Of a stretch of 64,000 bases of DNA, positions 51,411 through 59,428 are shown piece by piece. The translations under genes and the position numbers were made by a program. The notes under the pieces are model-generated. The model was not told where the DNA came from, made no database searches, and saw nothing but the letters and a program-made list of their open reading frames with translations. The stretch is taken from contig JAYOFL010000011.1 in the NCBI GenBank assembly GCA_038117205.1, positions 4,964 to 68,963 on the forward strand. Direction: 5' to 3'. Source of the DNA: JAQBZY01 sp038117205 (GTDB lineage: Bacteria > Pseudomonadota > Alphaproteobacteria > Rhodospirillales > Casp-alpha2). Each line of letters starts with the position of its first letter. The stretch's first letter is position 1.

Positions 51411-52361
51411 TCATTCGTAGGAAACGCATTCCTTGCAGACGGTCTCCGACACGTCGCCGCCGAGGTGGGCGCGCCGCAAGTCCTGGAACTTGTCGCAGTT
51501 CCAGGCTTCCAGGAACGGCGTGGTGCGGAGATCGCCCATCCGGAACCGCCCATCGTGGTCGAAGCAGCAGGCGGACAGATACCCCTCGTAGGTGACGCGG
51601 GCCTCGGTGAAGAGCGACCAGCACGGCACCGGCGGCTGCATGTTGTCGGCGCGTCCGGGATTGCCGCCGCGGATTTCCCAGCCGCGGCCCTTCTCGTCGA
51701 CGCTGACCAGATCGGCCTGCGAATAGAGCGGCAGCGCGTAGACCTGATCGAGATAGGGCGACAACTCGTCGACCAGACCCTGCATGCGCTCGCCCTGCCC
51801 GCCGTCGTAGCGGATGAACGAGCCGTAGAGACCGCAGTCGTAACCGCCCTTGTCGCGCACGGCGCGGGCCGCCTTCACGTTCGCGACCATGTCGTGGAAG
51901 AGCGATTTCTTGACGCCGGCGACGCTCTTGAACTGGTCGTCGTCGGCGTAGTTGAGGGAGAACTTGAGGCTGTTGAGACCCGCCGCCATGCAGCGTTCGA
52001 CCGCATCGGGCTTGGCGAGCGAGCCGTTGGTGGTCAGGAAGACGTAGGGGATGCCGGCGTCCTTGGCGGCGCGGATGGCGTCCGGCAGCCAAGGCAGCAG
52101 GAAGCTTTCGCCGAGATAAAAAACGCCGATCTCCTCGACGCCGGCCTCCTTCAGCTGTTTGACGAGGCCGACGTAGAAATCGAAATCCATGTCCCGCTTG
52201 TCGCGCAGCTTGTAGCCCGTCGCGCAGAAGGAACACTTGAAATTGCAGCGTGCCGTCAACTCGATCTTGACGCTTTTCGGACACGGCGGCGCCGGGACGC
52301 GCCGGGTTTCCTGAATCTTCGTGATGGCGTCGATGCGGTCCGTGATCTTGCCGATGGCCAT
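51411..52361 (-). CDS. Radical SAM protein with SPASM-like C-terminus
   Basis: 316 residues. The radical SAM cluster motif C39-NFK-C43-SF-C46 binds a 4Fe-4S cluster and SAM. The C-terminal region has auxiliary-cluster cysteines (PVPCWSLF, ACCFDHDG, GDLRTTPFLEAWNCDKFQDLR, VCKECVSYE), the SPASM arrangement found in peptide-modifying and other enzymes. No precursor peptide gene is obvious nearby. A perfect FNR-type box with a spaced -10 lies upstream and GGAG precedes the ATG, which fits an oxygen-sensitive enzyme made under low oxygen. Substrate unknown. Confidence 0.85.
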   Translation of the reverse strand: MAIGKITDRIDAITKIQETRRVPAPPCPKSVKIELTARCNFKCSFCATGYKLRDKRDMDFDFYVGLVKQLKEAGVEEIGVFYLGESFLLPWLPDAIRAAKDAGIPYVFLTTNGSLAKPDAVERCMAAGLNSLKFSLNYADDDQFKSVAGVKKSLFHDMVANVKAARAVRDKGGYDCGLYGSFIRYDGGQGERMQGLVDELSPYLDQVYALPLYSQADLVSVDEKGRGWEIRGGNPGRADNMQPPVPCWSLFTEARVTYEGYLSACCFDHDGRFRMGDLRTTPFLEAWNCDKFQDLRRAHLGGDVSETVCKECVSYE

Positions 52362-52393
52362 GCCAAGTCTCCGTCTGCCGAAATTCCTGCCTC

Positions 52394-52435
52394 TCCCTAG
52401 GCCGTCGTGGACACCAAGACATTGATTTTCATCAA
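52394..52435 (-). promoter_or_regulatory. FNR/FixK-type box and -10 for the radical SAM gene
   Basis: TTGATTTTCATCAA at 52422-52435 reads on the plus strand and is a perfect TTGAT-N4-ATCAA dyad. On the minus strand TAGGGA (52399-52394) lies exactly 22 bases from the box, putting the box at about -41.5 from a start near 52387, the class II position. In the plus direction the equivalent position (TTGCCG) is a poor -10, so the radical SAM gene is the likelier target, though the divergent small gene could also respond. Confidence 0.65.
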
Positions 52436-52493
52436 TTCAGGGAGACCGACCGTTCCGTTGCCGGGGATGCCGGCCCCGTGTACGCTTGCGGGC

Positions 52494-52853
52494 ATGGACA
52501 AGATCCCGCTCAACATCGAGCCACGGGCGCAGAACCAGGGCCAAGGCCAAGGAACAACGGCGCCGGTCGAACCGAAGCCGATGCTCGGCTACATCGCCGT
52601 CGGCTTCGGGCTGCTCGGCATCTTCGGTCCGGCGCTGTTCTTCATGCCGCTTTGCCTCGTTTTTTCAGTGTTGGCGCTGTTGCGCGGCCAGGGGACGTGG
52701 GGGTTCGTCGGCCTGTTGCTGGTGGTCGGCGGGTTTTTGTCCTCGCCCGTCCTGATGGGTCTCGTCGGCCTCGGCGCGCTCTGGATGACCATCGACTGGC
52801 CGCAGTTTCTGGACCCGATCCTGCACCTCTTCGACGGCGGACGCGACGTCTGA
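52494..52853 (+). CDS. Small hypothetical membrane protein
   Basis: 119 residues from the ATG at 52494. A hydrophilic Gln-rich start (RAQNQGQGQGTTAPVEPKP) is followed by two or three hydrophobic segments (about 33-57, 62-80 and 82-98). The family is not recognised. A 148-residue version beginning at a GTG at 52407 would overlap the FNR-type box, so is unlikely. It converges on the next membrane gene with nine bases between. Confidence 0.6.
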   Translation: MDKIPLNIEPRAQNQGQGQGTTAPVEPKPMLGYIAVGFGLLGIFGPALFFMPLCLVFSVLALLRGQGTWGFVGLLLVVGGFLSSPVLMGLVGLGALWMTIDWPQFLDPILHLFDGGRDV

Positions 52854-52862
52854 GGAAATTTC

Positions 52863-53438
52863 TCAGCCGGCGACCAGCGAGTCCGTGAAGCGTTCCCAAA
52901 ACAGCGATACCGCGAAATCGACGGCGACGAACATCGCCGCGCGGTGATTGTCGACCCCAAGCGCCGTCTTGGCGATGAACCAGCCGTAGATCAGGACGTA
53001 GATCAACAGGATAAGCCCAAGAAAGCTGCGGGCGCCGCCCGACAGCAGCCCCAGCGCGGTCGGCACGTTGAGCAGGAAGAACAGCGCGTTCTGGATAACC
53101 GACGACCAGTTGTAGGCAACGACGTAGCGGACATATCGGTCGGTGCGGTCGAACGTCCGGCAGAGCGTATAGGCGATGGCCGGGAACAGCAGCCAGCCGA
53201 CGCCGTATGACGTGAACTCGTAGAGGTAGGCCAGCGGCACCGGCACGCTTTCCGCCATGCCGGTGCCGTGCATGAGCACCCACAGGAAGAACATCGGTGC
53301 GACGATGACGGCGGCGAAGAACGACTGCCAGAAATCGAGATCGCGATCGCCGAAGACGGCGAGGCCGACGGGATCGAAACGGGCAAACCGCACCGCCCCC
53401 CAAAGCGCACGATGGATCTGGACGGCGTTCAGGCTCAT
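52863..53438 (-). CDS. Conserved multi-pass membrane protein (unknown)
   Basis: 191 residues with four or five hydrophobic helices (about 38-58, 66-94, 107-128, 136-160). The N-terminal ALWGAVRFARFDPVGLAVFGDRDLDFWQSF looks cytosolic. I do not assign a family; a distant Yip1-like fold is possible. The ATG at 53438 overlaps the dapE stop by four bases, so it is co-translated with the lysine pathway genes. A direct part in lysine or cell wall synthesis is not supported. Confidence 0.65.
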   Translation of the reverse strand: MSLNAVQIHRALWGAVRFARFDPVGLAVFGDRDLDFWQSFFAAVIVAPMFFLWVLMHGTGMAESVPVPLAYLYEFTSYGVGWLLFPAIAYTLCRTFDRTDRYVRYVVAYNWSSVIQNALFFLLNVPTALGLLSGGARSFLGLILLIYVLIYGWFIAKTALGVDNHRAAMFVAVDFAVSLFWERFTDSLVAG

Positions 53439-54598
53439 CCGGCCGGGCCGAAGAAGCGGTCCAGCATGCCGGCGTAGATGTCGGCCAGCGCCCGGATGTC
53501 TTCGACGCGGCTGTTCTCGTCGACCTTGTGCGCCGTCTCGTTGGTCAGGCCGAATTCGACGACCGGGCAGAGATCCTTGATGAAGCGGGCGTCCGACGTG
53601 CCGCCGGTGGTGCTGAGTTCGGCCTCGCGACCGGTGCGGGCGCGGATGGCGTCGGCGGCGATGGCGCTCAACTCGCCGGGTGGCGTCAGGAAGCTCTCGC
53701 CGGACACCCGAACGCGCATGGAATAGCCGCCGCCGGCCTGGTCGAGCCGGCCGCGCAGCAGTTTCTCGACGCTCGCCGACGAGTGCAGGTCGTTGAAGCG
53801 GATGTTGACGCGGGCCTCGGCGCGGGCCGGGATGACGTTGGTCGCGGCGTTGCCGACGTCGACCGTCGTCACCTGCAGGGTGGTGGGCTGGAAGTGCTCG
53901 GACCCTTCGTCGAGCGGCACCGAGGTGAGCGAGGCGAGCAGCGGGATCAGCTTGTGGATCGGATTGTCGGCGAGGTGCGGATAGGCGGAATGCCCCTGCA
54001 CGCCGTCGACGGTCAGCCAGACGTTCATGGAGCCGCGCCGGCCGATCTTGACCATCTCGCCCAGTTCGAGCGGATTGGTCGGCTCGCCGACGACGCAGGC
54101 GTCGATCTTCTCGCCCCGCGCCTGCAGCCAATCGAGCACCTTCTTGGTGCCGTTGGTGGCGTCGCCTTCCTCGTCGCCGGTGATCAGGAAGCTGATCGAA
54201 CCGCCGAAATCGGCACCGCGCCGGCCGACGAAATCCGCCGTCGCGGCGGCCATGGCGGCCACCGCGCACTTCATGTCGGCGGCGCCTCGGCCGTAAAGAC
54301 GGCCGTCCCGCTCCGTCGGCTGGAAGGGATCGCTGGTCCAGTCCTCGGGCTTGCCGGGCGGCACCACGTCGGTGTGGCCGGCGAAGCAGAAGTTGCGCCC
54401 CGAGGCGCCGAGCCGGGCGTAGACGTTCCGCGTCGGCTCGCCGGCCGGATCCTCGAAGGTGAGGTCGTGGATCTCGAAGCCGAGCGGCTTCAGGACGCCG
54501 ATCAGCACGCCGAGCGCGCCGGCATCCGTCGGCGTGACGCTCGGCCGCGCGATCAGCTCGCGCGACAGCTCGACCGGATCAATCGCGGAGGAGCTCAT
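53435..54598 (-). CDS. dapE: Succinyl-diaminopimelate desuccinylase
   Basis: Zn peptidase-family enzyme (M20) that gives LL-diaminopimelate for lysine and peptidoglycan. 387 residues. Metal and catalytic motifs: FAGHTDVVPPG, RGAADMKCAVAAM and TGDEEGDATNG, then the dimerisation domain (RRGSMNVWLTVDGVQGHSAYP) and a C-terminal EFGLTNETAHKVDE. It overlaps dapD by 20 bases. Confidence 0.96.
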   Translation of the reverse strand: MSSSAIDPVELSRELIARPSVTPTDAGALGVLIGVLKPLGFEIHDLTFEDPAGEPTRNVYARLGASGRNFCFAGHTDVVPPGKPEDWTSDPFQPTERDGRLYGRGAADMKCAVAAMAAATADFVGRRGADFGGSISFLITGDEEGDATNGTKKVLDWLQARGEKIDACVVGEPTNPLELGEMVKIGRRGSMNVWLTVDGVQGHSAYPHLADNPIHKLIPLLASLTSVPLDEGSEHFQPTTLQVTTVDVGNAATNVIPARAEARVNIRFNDLHSSASVEKLLRGRLDQAGGGYSMRVRVSGESFLTPPGELSAIAADAIRARTGREAELSTTGGTSDARFIKDLCPVVEFGLTNETAHKVDENSRVEDIRALADIYAGMLDRFFGPAG

Positions 54599-55424
54599 TG
54601 ACCGACGTCTTGGAGCGGGTCTGCGCGTCGACGCGCTTGACGATGACGGCGCAATAGAGTGACGGGCCCGGCTCGTTGCGGCCCTCGATCGGGCGGGACG
54701 GCAGGGAACCCGGCACGACCACCGAATAGGGCGGCACCTTGCCGATATGGGTTTCGCCGGTGGTGCGGTCGACGATCTTGGTCGACGCCGAAATGAAGAC
54801 GCCCATGGACAGCACCGAGCCCTCGCCGACGACGACGCCCTCGACCACTTCCGAGCGGGCGCCGATGAAGCAGTTGTCCTCGATGATCACCGGGCCGGCC
54901 TGCAACGGCTCCAGGACGCCGCCGATGCCGACGCCGCCCGACAGGTGACAGTTCTTGCCGATCTGAGCGCACGACCCGACGGTGACCCAGGTGTCGACCA
55001 TGGTGCCGCTGTCGACGTAGGCGCCGAGGTTCACGAAGCTCGGCATCAGGATCACGCCCGGCGCCACATAGGCGGAGCGCCGCACGATCGAGCCCGGCAC
55101 GGCGCGGAAGCCGGCGGCGCGGAATTCCTTCTCCCCCATGCCGTCGAACTTCGACGGCACCTTGTCCCACCACGAAGAGCCGCCGGGGCCGCCGGAAATC
55201 GGCACCATGTCGTTCAGGCGGAACGACAGCAGCACGGCCTTCTTCAGCCACTGATTGACGACCCAGGCGCCGTCGACTTTCTCGGCGACGCGGGCCTTGC
55301 CGTTATCGAGGAGGTTGAGCGCGGTTTCGACCGCGTCGCGGACTTCCCCCTTGGTGGTGAGAGTCACCTTATCCCGGCCTTCCCAGGCGGCGTCGATGAC
55401 GGCGGCAAGCTGGTCGTTCTGCAT
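54579..55424 (-). CDS. dapD: Tetrahydrodipicolinate N-succinyltransferase
   Basis: Succinylates tetrahydrodipicolinate in lysine/DAP synthesis, the step before DapC and DapE. 281 residues with a left-handed beta-helix of hexapeptide repeats (GVILMPSFVNLGAYVDSGTM, WVTVGSCAQIGKNCHLSGGVGIGGV). The N-terminus LAAVIDAAWEGRDKV and the LNDMVPISGGPGGSSWWDKVPSKF loop are typical. dapE follows with overlap. Confidence 0.97.
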   Translation of the reverse strand: MQNDQLAAVIDAAWEGRDKVTLTTKGEVRDAVETALNLLDNGKARVAEKVDGAWVVNQWLKKAVLLSFRLNDMVPISGGPGGSSWWDKVPSKFDGMGEKEFRAAGFRAVPGSIVRRSAYVAPGVILMPSFVNLGAYVDSGTMVDTWVTVGSCAQIGKNCHLSGGVGIGGVLEPLQAGPVIIEDNCFIGARSEVVEGVVVGEGSVLSMGVFISASTKIVDRTTGETHIGKVPPYSVVVPGSLPSRPIEGRNEPGPSLYCAVIVKRVDAQTRSKTSVNELLRD

Positions 55425-55518
55425 GGTCGTTTCCTCGTCTTTTGGTCTTGCGGGGCGGGGCGAAGATGCCGCTCCCCCGTGGGGGTGTCAACCGGCTCCC
55501 GGTCCCGTGCGGGCCGGA

Positions 55519-56223
55519 TCAGGCGGCCGGCGAGCCGGCGCCCGTCACCTCGGCGAGCCAGGGCGAAAGTTCGCCGATGGCATGGTCGATGTGCTCGCCG
55601 TCGCTGCCCGACCGGGCCCAGTCGGACTCGGTATGCAGCCACACCGTCGTCATGCCCATGTCGGCGGCCGGCACCAGATTGCGGGCCATGTCCTCGACCA
55701 TGACCGCGCCCGCCGGGTCGATGTCGAAGCGGCGGCAGACCTCGGCGTAGGTGGCCGGGTCCGGCTTCGGGCGATAGCCGGAATCGATGATGTCGAAGCA
55801 GCCGCAGAAATGATGGTCGACGCCGATATGCTTGGTGATCCGGTCGGCGTGCGGCGTCGAGCCGTTGGTGAAGATGACCTTTCGTCCGGGCAGCGTTTCC
55901 AGGGCCTTGGACAGCACCGGGTCCGGCGAAATCGGCGCCAAGTCGATGTCGTGCACGTATTCCAGATACACCTTGGGGTCGACGCCGTAGAGCTTCATCA
56001 GCCCCTGCATGGTGGTGCCGTGCTGGCGGAAATAGTCCTTCTGCAGCCGGCGCGCTTCCATCTGCTCCAAACCGAGCAATTCCGAGACGAAACGCGTGAT
56101 ATTCCAGTCCACCTGGTCGAACAGCCTCGACGACGCCGGATAGAGCGTGTTGTCGAGGTCGAAAATCCAGACATCCGCCGCCATCAGGTCTTCGGCGGAT
56201 TTGCGGGGGGTGCGTCGCGTCAT
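55519..56223 (-). CDS. HAD-family pyrimidine 5'-nucleotidase
   Basis: 234 residues of the SDT1-like subgroup of HAD hydrolases. Asp22/Asp24 of motif I lie in WIFDLDNTLYPA; motif II is VIFTNGST and motif IV MVEDMARNL, with YRPKPDPATY between. It probably dephosphorylates UMP/CMP. In many alphaproteobacteria the gene lies between argB and dapD, as here apart from the inserted block. The ATG at 56223 was chosen; the frame to 56355 runs into repeat-rich upstream DNA. Confidence 0.9.
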   Translation of the reverse strand: MTRRTPRKSAEDLMAADVWIFDLDNTLYPASSRLFDQVDWNITRFVSELLGLEQMEARRLQKDYFRQHGTTMQGLMKLYGVDPKVYLEYVHDIDLAPISPDPVLSKALETLPGRKVIFTNGSTPHADRITKHIGVDHHFCGCFDIIDSGYRPKPDPATYAEVCRRFDIDPAGAVMVEDMARNLVPAADMGMTTVWLHTESDWARSGSDGEHIDHAIGELSPWLAEVTGAGSPAA

Positions 56224-56260
56224 GGCCGGAATTAGGGGTTGTCCGGCCGAAAAAGACAAG

Positions 56261-56301
56261 GCCTTCCGGGGGGGGCCTTCCGGAGGGGCCTTCCGGGGGA
56301 A
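56261..56301. repeat. Three-copy 14-bp tandem repeat
   Basis: GCCTTCCGG recurs at 56261, 56275 and 56289 with a period of 14 bases and G-rich spacers, one of which is a G8 run at 56268-56275. It lies in the divergent gap between the nucleotidase gene and the GGDEF gene. Such arrays vary in copy number by slippage and could alter promoter spacing. Confidence 0.8.
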
Positions 56302-56366
56302 ATCGCGGAATAGCCGTGTTCCCCCGCATCTCCTAGTATAGCGGCATAGGTTCACCAGAGAACGTA

Positions 56367-58076
56367 ATGAACGAACAGGCGGTCAAAACCGTTTCGCCGA
56401 ACGCGGCTTCGGCGGACGATGCGAAGCTCATCGCCGGTTATGCCGGCCCCGCCGTGCTGATCGGGGCCGACGGAAAGCCGCTGTTGTCGAACGCCAAGGG
56501 GGCCGGTCTCGAACGGGCCATGGAAAGCGCCGCCATCGCCGACGTCCAGGCGCTGGTGGACAAGGCCCGGGAGAGCGCCAGCATCGCCGGCGCCACCGTC
56601 ACCATCGCGACCAGCCGCGGCGATCTCGTGCTCGACGTCACGGCGCTGCCAGTGATGGACGGGGCCGGCAAAATCCTGGTTCTGGCGCGGGATCTGACGA
56701 TGGAGCGGAACCTCCGCACCACGCTGGTGGAATCCCGTCAGCGCTACAAGGATCTGGTGGAAATCTCCAACGACTTCTCGTGGGAAGTCGACGGCGAGGG
56801 GCGGTTCGTCTTCGTGTCGCCGAAGGGCGCGCTCGGCTACCGGCCGGACGATCTGGTCGGCAGGACGGCGCGCGATTTCGTCATCGATCCCGACGACTTC
56901 ACGCCGTTTCCGTTCACCACGACGCGGCGCCTCGACAACGTCGAGATGTGGCTGAAACGGGAAGACGGCGGCACCGCCTGCATGGTGGTGACGGCGATGC
57001 CGCTGATGCGCGCCGACGGCGAACAGGAGAGTTGGACCGGCTGCCGCGGTGTCTGCCGCGACGTCACCGAGGAGCGGGAAAGCGAGGCCGCGCTGGCCCG
57101 CGCCCGGCACCGGGAACAGTTGCTCAACTACATCGTCAATCAGATCCGCGACGAGATCGAGCCGCACGACATGCTATCGGCGGCGGCGACCGCCATGGCC
57201 CGCGCCCTCGGCGCCGCCGGCTGCCGCATTTTCCGCGAGGGTGAGCGCGGCGGCCTCGCCATCGCCGCCGATTACGGCAACGGCCAGGGGCTCGAGAACC
57301 TGCAGACGCGGATCGACGGCCTGAAATCGTCGGAGGTGCGGACCCTCGACATCGGAACCTGGTCGGTGCTGGCGACGCCGACGCACTACCGCAACGAAAT
57401 CAACGGCGCCATCGCCATGTGGAAGCCGGTCGGCGCCGGCGTCTGGGACGACGACCACCGGCTCCTGATCGGCGACATCGCCAACCAGCTCGGCATCGCC
57501 AACGAACAGATCGCCAACCACGAACGCATTCTCCGCCTGTCCAGGACCGACGGCATGACCGGGCTTTTGAACCGGCGCGCCTTCTACGAGGAGGAATTGC
57601 CGCGCCGCGTCGCGCGTCTCGAGCGCAGCGGTTCGACGGCGGCGCTGTTCTACATCGACATGGACAATTTCAAGCGCGTCAACGACGTGCACGGCCACCA
57701 GGCCGGCGACGACGCCATCCTGTTCCTGCGCGATCTGCTGCTGAACTTTTCCCGCCCGGGCGACTTGATCGCGCGCCTCGGCGGCGACGAGTTCGCCATG
57801 TGGCTGGACGGCATCGACGAGGAAACGGTGCGCCGCCGCGCCGCGCAACTGATCGAGACCAGTCACGAGATGCGCAAGATGTCTGGCGATGACGAGCACC
57901 CGCTCGGCATTTCGGTCGGCGTCGCCTTCTTCGATCCGAAGTCCGGTGAACGGCTGGGCGATCTGCTCGCCCGCTCCGACGCCGCCATGTACGCCGTGAA
58001 ACGGCGCAGCAAGGGCGGCTTCGAGATGGCGCCGCCGCCGGGCGCGCCACTTGACGACGCCGCGGCCGGCGCGTAG
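56367..58076 (+). CDS. Diguanylate cyclase with PAS and GAF domains
   Basis: 569-residue soluble signalling protein. A variant PAS-like N-terminus (about 20-115) is followed by a canonical PAS (RYKDLVEISNDFSWEVDGEGRFVFVSPKGALGYRPDDLVG split here by family positions 124-240), a GAF-like domain (about 255-390) and a GGDEF domain. The active motif GGDEF is intact at 472-476, after FYIDMDNFKRVNDVHGHQAGD, so c-di-GMP synthesis is likely. The inhibitory RxxD just before it appears as RPGD (LLNFSRPGDLIARLGG). No EAL domain. Two DUF2336 genes follow. Confidence 0.9.
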   Translation: MNEQAVKTVSPNAASADDAKLIAGYAGPAVLIGADGKPLLSNAKGAGLERAMESAAIADVQALVDKARESASIAGATVTIATSRGDLVLDVTALPVMDGAGKILVLARDLTMERNLRTTLVESRQRYKDLVEISNDFSWEVDGEGRFVFVSPKGALGYRPDDLVGRTARDFVIDPDDFTPFPFTTTRRLDNVEMWLKREDGGTACMVVTAMPLMRADGEQESWTGCRGVCRDVTEERESEAALARARHREQLLNYIVNQIRDEIEPHDMLSAAATAMARALGAAGCRIFREGERGGLAIAADYGNGQGLENLQTRIDGLKSSEVRTLDIGTWSVLATPTHYRNEINGAIAMWKPVGAGVWDDDHRLLIGDIANQLGIANEQIANHERILRLSRTDGMTGLLNRRAFYEEELPRRVARLERSGSTAALFYIDMDNFKRVNDVHGHQAGDDAILFLRDLLLNFSRPGDLIARLGGDEFAMWLDGIDEETVRRRAAQLIETSHEMRKMSGDDEHPLGISVGVAFFDPKSGERLGDLLARSDAAMYAVKRRSKGGFEMAPPPGAPLDDAAAGA

Positions 58077-58130
58077 CGCCGAAAGTGGGACGCGAGGGGG
58101 GAAAGCGGAAGATGAGAGGGGCTTGAGATC

Positions 58131-59411
58131 ATGGCGGATGGCCTCGGTCCGCAATCCGTCTCATACGAGCAAGCCAAGGTGCTTGCCCTCGACGCCGATC
58201 CGAACGTGCGCCGGGCACTGGCGGCGCGTCCCGACGTCAGTGCCGAAATTCTCTATTACCTCGCCGAAGACAGCGACGCCGCCGTTCGCCGCGCCGTCGC
58301 GCTCAATGCTTCGGCGCCTCGCCAGACGGACCTTCTGCTCGCCAAGGACGCCGACGAAACGGTCCGCGAAGGTCTCGCCGAGAAAATAGCGACCATCGCG
58401 CCCGGCCTGACGTCGGCGGAAACGAGCAAGATCCGCGCCCAGACCTACGAGGCGCTGGAAACCCTCGCCAAGGACCAGTTGGCCGAGGTCCGCGGCGTTC
58501 TCGCCGAGGCATTGAAGGACGTCGTCGACGCGCCGGCCGACATCATCCGCGCTCTGGCCATGGACTTGGAGATCGCGGTCTCCGGGCCGGTCCTCGAACA
58601 TTCGCCGGTCCTGACCGACGCCGACCTCATCGACATCGTCTCCCGCGCGCCGGCGAACGGCGCCGTCGGCGCGGTGGCGCGCCGCCAGGGCCTGAGCGAG
58701 GACGTCGCCGACGCGATCATCGGCACCGACGACGTCGACGGCATCGCCGACCTGCTCGGCAACACGTCGGCGCAAATCCGCGAGGAGGCCCTGGACGATC
58801 TGATTCTCCGTGCCGACAGCGTCGAGCTTTGGCACGCGCCCCTGGTGGCGCGGCCGACGTTGCCGGCCGGCGCGGCGACGCGCATGGCCGGATTCCTGGC
58901 CGACAATCTTCTGCAGGTGCTGGAAAAGCGCGACGACATCGACGACACGGCGGCGAGCGCCATCCGCGAGGCGATCAAGAACCGCGTCAGCAACCCGAAG
59001 ATTCTGTCGCAGGCGGTGGGGGCCGGCGTCGATTTCCTCAAGGTCGAGCCGCCGCTGGCCGCGGTCGAGAATCTGCGCAATACCGGCAAGCTGAAATCCG
59101 ACATCATCCTCCGCGCGTTGCAGGCGGGGGACCATCCGTTCGTGTTCGCGTCCATCATCGTCATGAGCGGGCTTCCGGTCGGCGTCGCCCGCAAGATCTT
59201 CATGGAAAAGAATCCGAAGGCGATCGTCGCCTTGTGCGTCCGGGCCAAGCTGCCGGCCGCACTGACAGTCATGGTGCAGCAGAAAATGGCGCGCATCGCG
59301 CCGTCGCAGGTCATCGGCAACGAACGCGGCGGCCTCGGCGATCTCGACCGCGACGAATTGAACTGGCAGATCGAGTTCTACACCGACATGGCCGAACGTG
59401 GCACGTTCTGA
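58131..59411 (+). CDS. DUF2336 protein, first paralogue
   Basis: 426 residues of HEAT-like helical repeats: VRRALAARPDVSAEILYYLAED, VRRAVALNASAPRQTDLLLAKD, VREGLAEKIATIAPGL. DUF2336 proteins are abundant in Rhodospirillales; function unknown. It shares the whole plan with the next gene (ILYYLAED/LLYFLAED, APRQTDLLL/APRQADLLL), showing a tandem duplication that has since diverged. It ends with DLDRDELNWQIEFYTDMAER. Expected to bind a partner rather than to be an enzyme. Confidence 0.85.
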   Translation: MADGLGPQSVSYEQAKVLALDADPNVRRALAARPDVSAEILYYLAEDSDAAVRRAVALNASAPRQTDLLLAKDADETVREGLAEKIATIAPGLTSAETSKIRAQTYEALETLAKDQLAEVRGVLAEALKDVVDAPADIIRALAMDLEIAVSGPVLEHSPVLTDADLIDIVSRAPANGAVGAVARRQGLSEDVADAIIGTDDVDGIADLLGNTSAQIREEALDDLILRADSVELWHAPLVARPTLPAGAATRMAGFLADNLLQVLEKRDDIDDTAASAIREAIKNRVSNPKILSQAVGAGVDFLKVEPPLAAVENLRNTGKLKSDIILRALQAGDHPFVFASIIVMSGLPVGVARKIFMEKNPKAIVALCVRAKLPAALTVMVQQKMARIAPSQVIGNERGGLGDLDRDELNWQIEFYTDMAERGTF

Positions 59412-59428
59412 CGGGGCGGTAATCGGAC

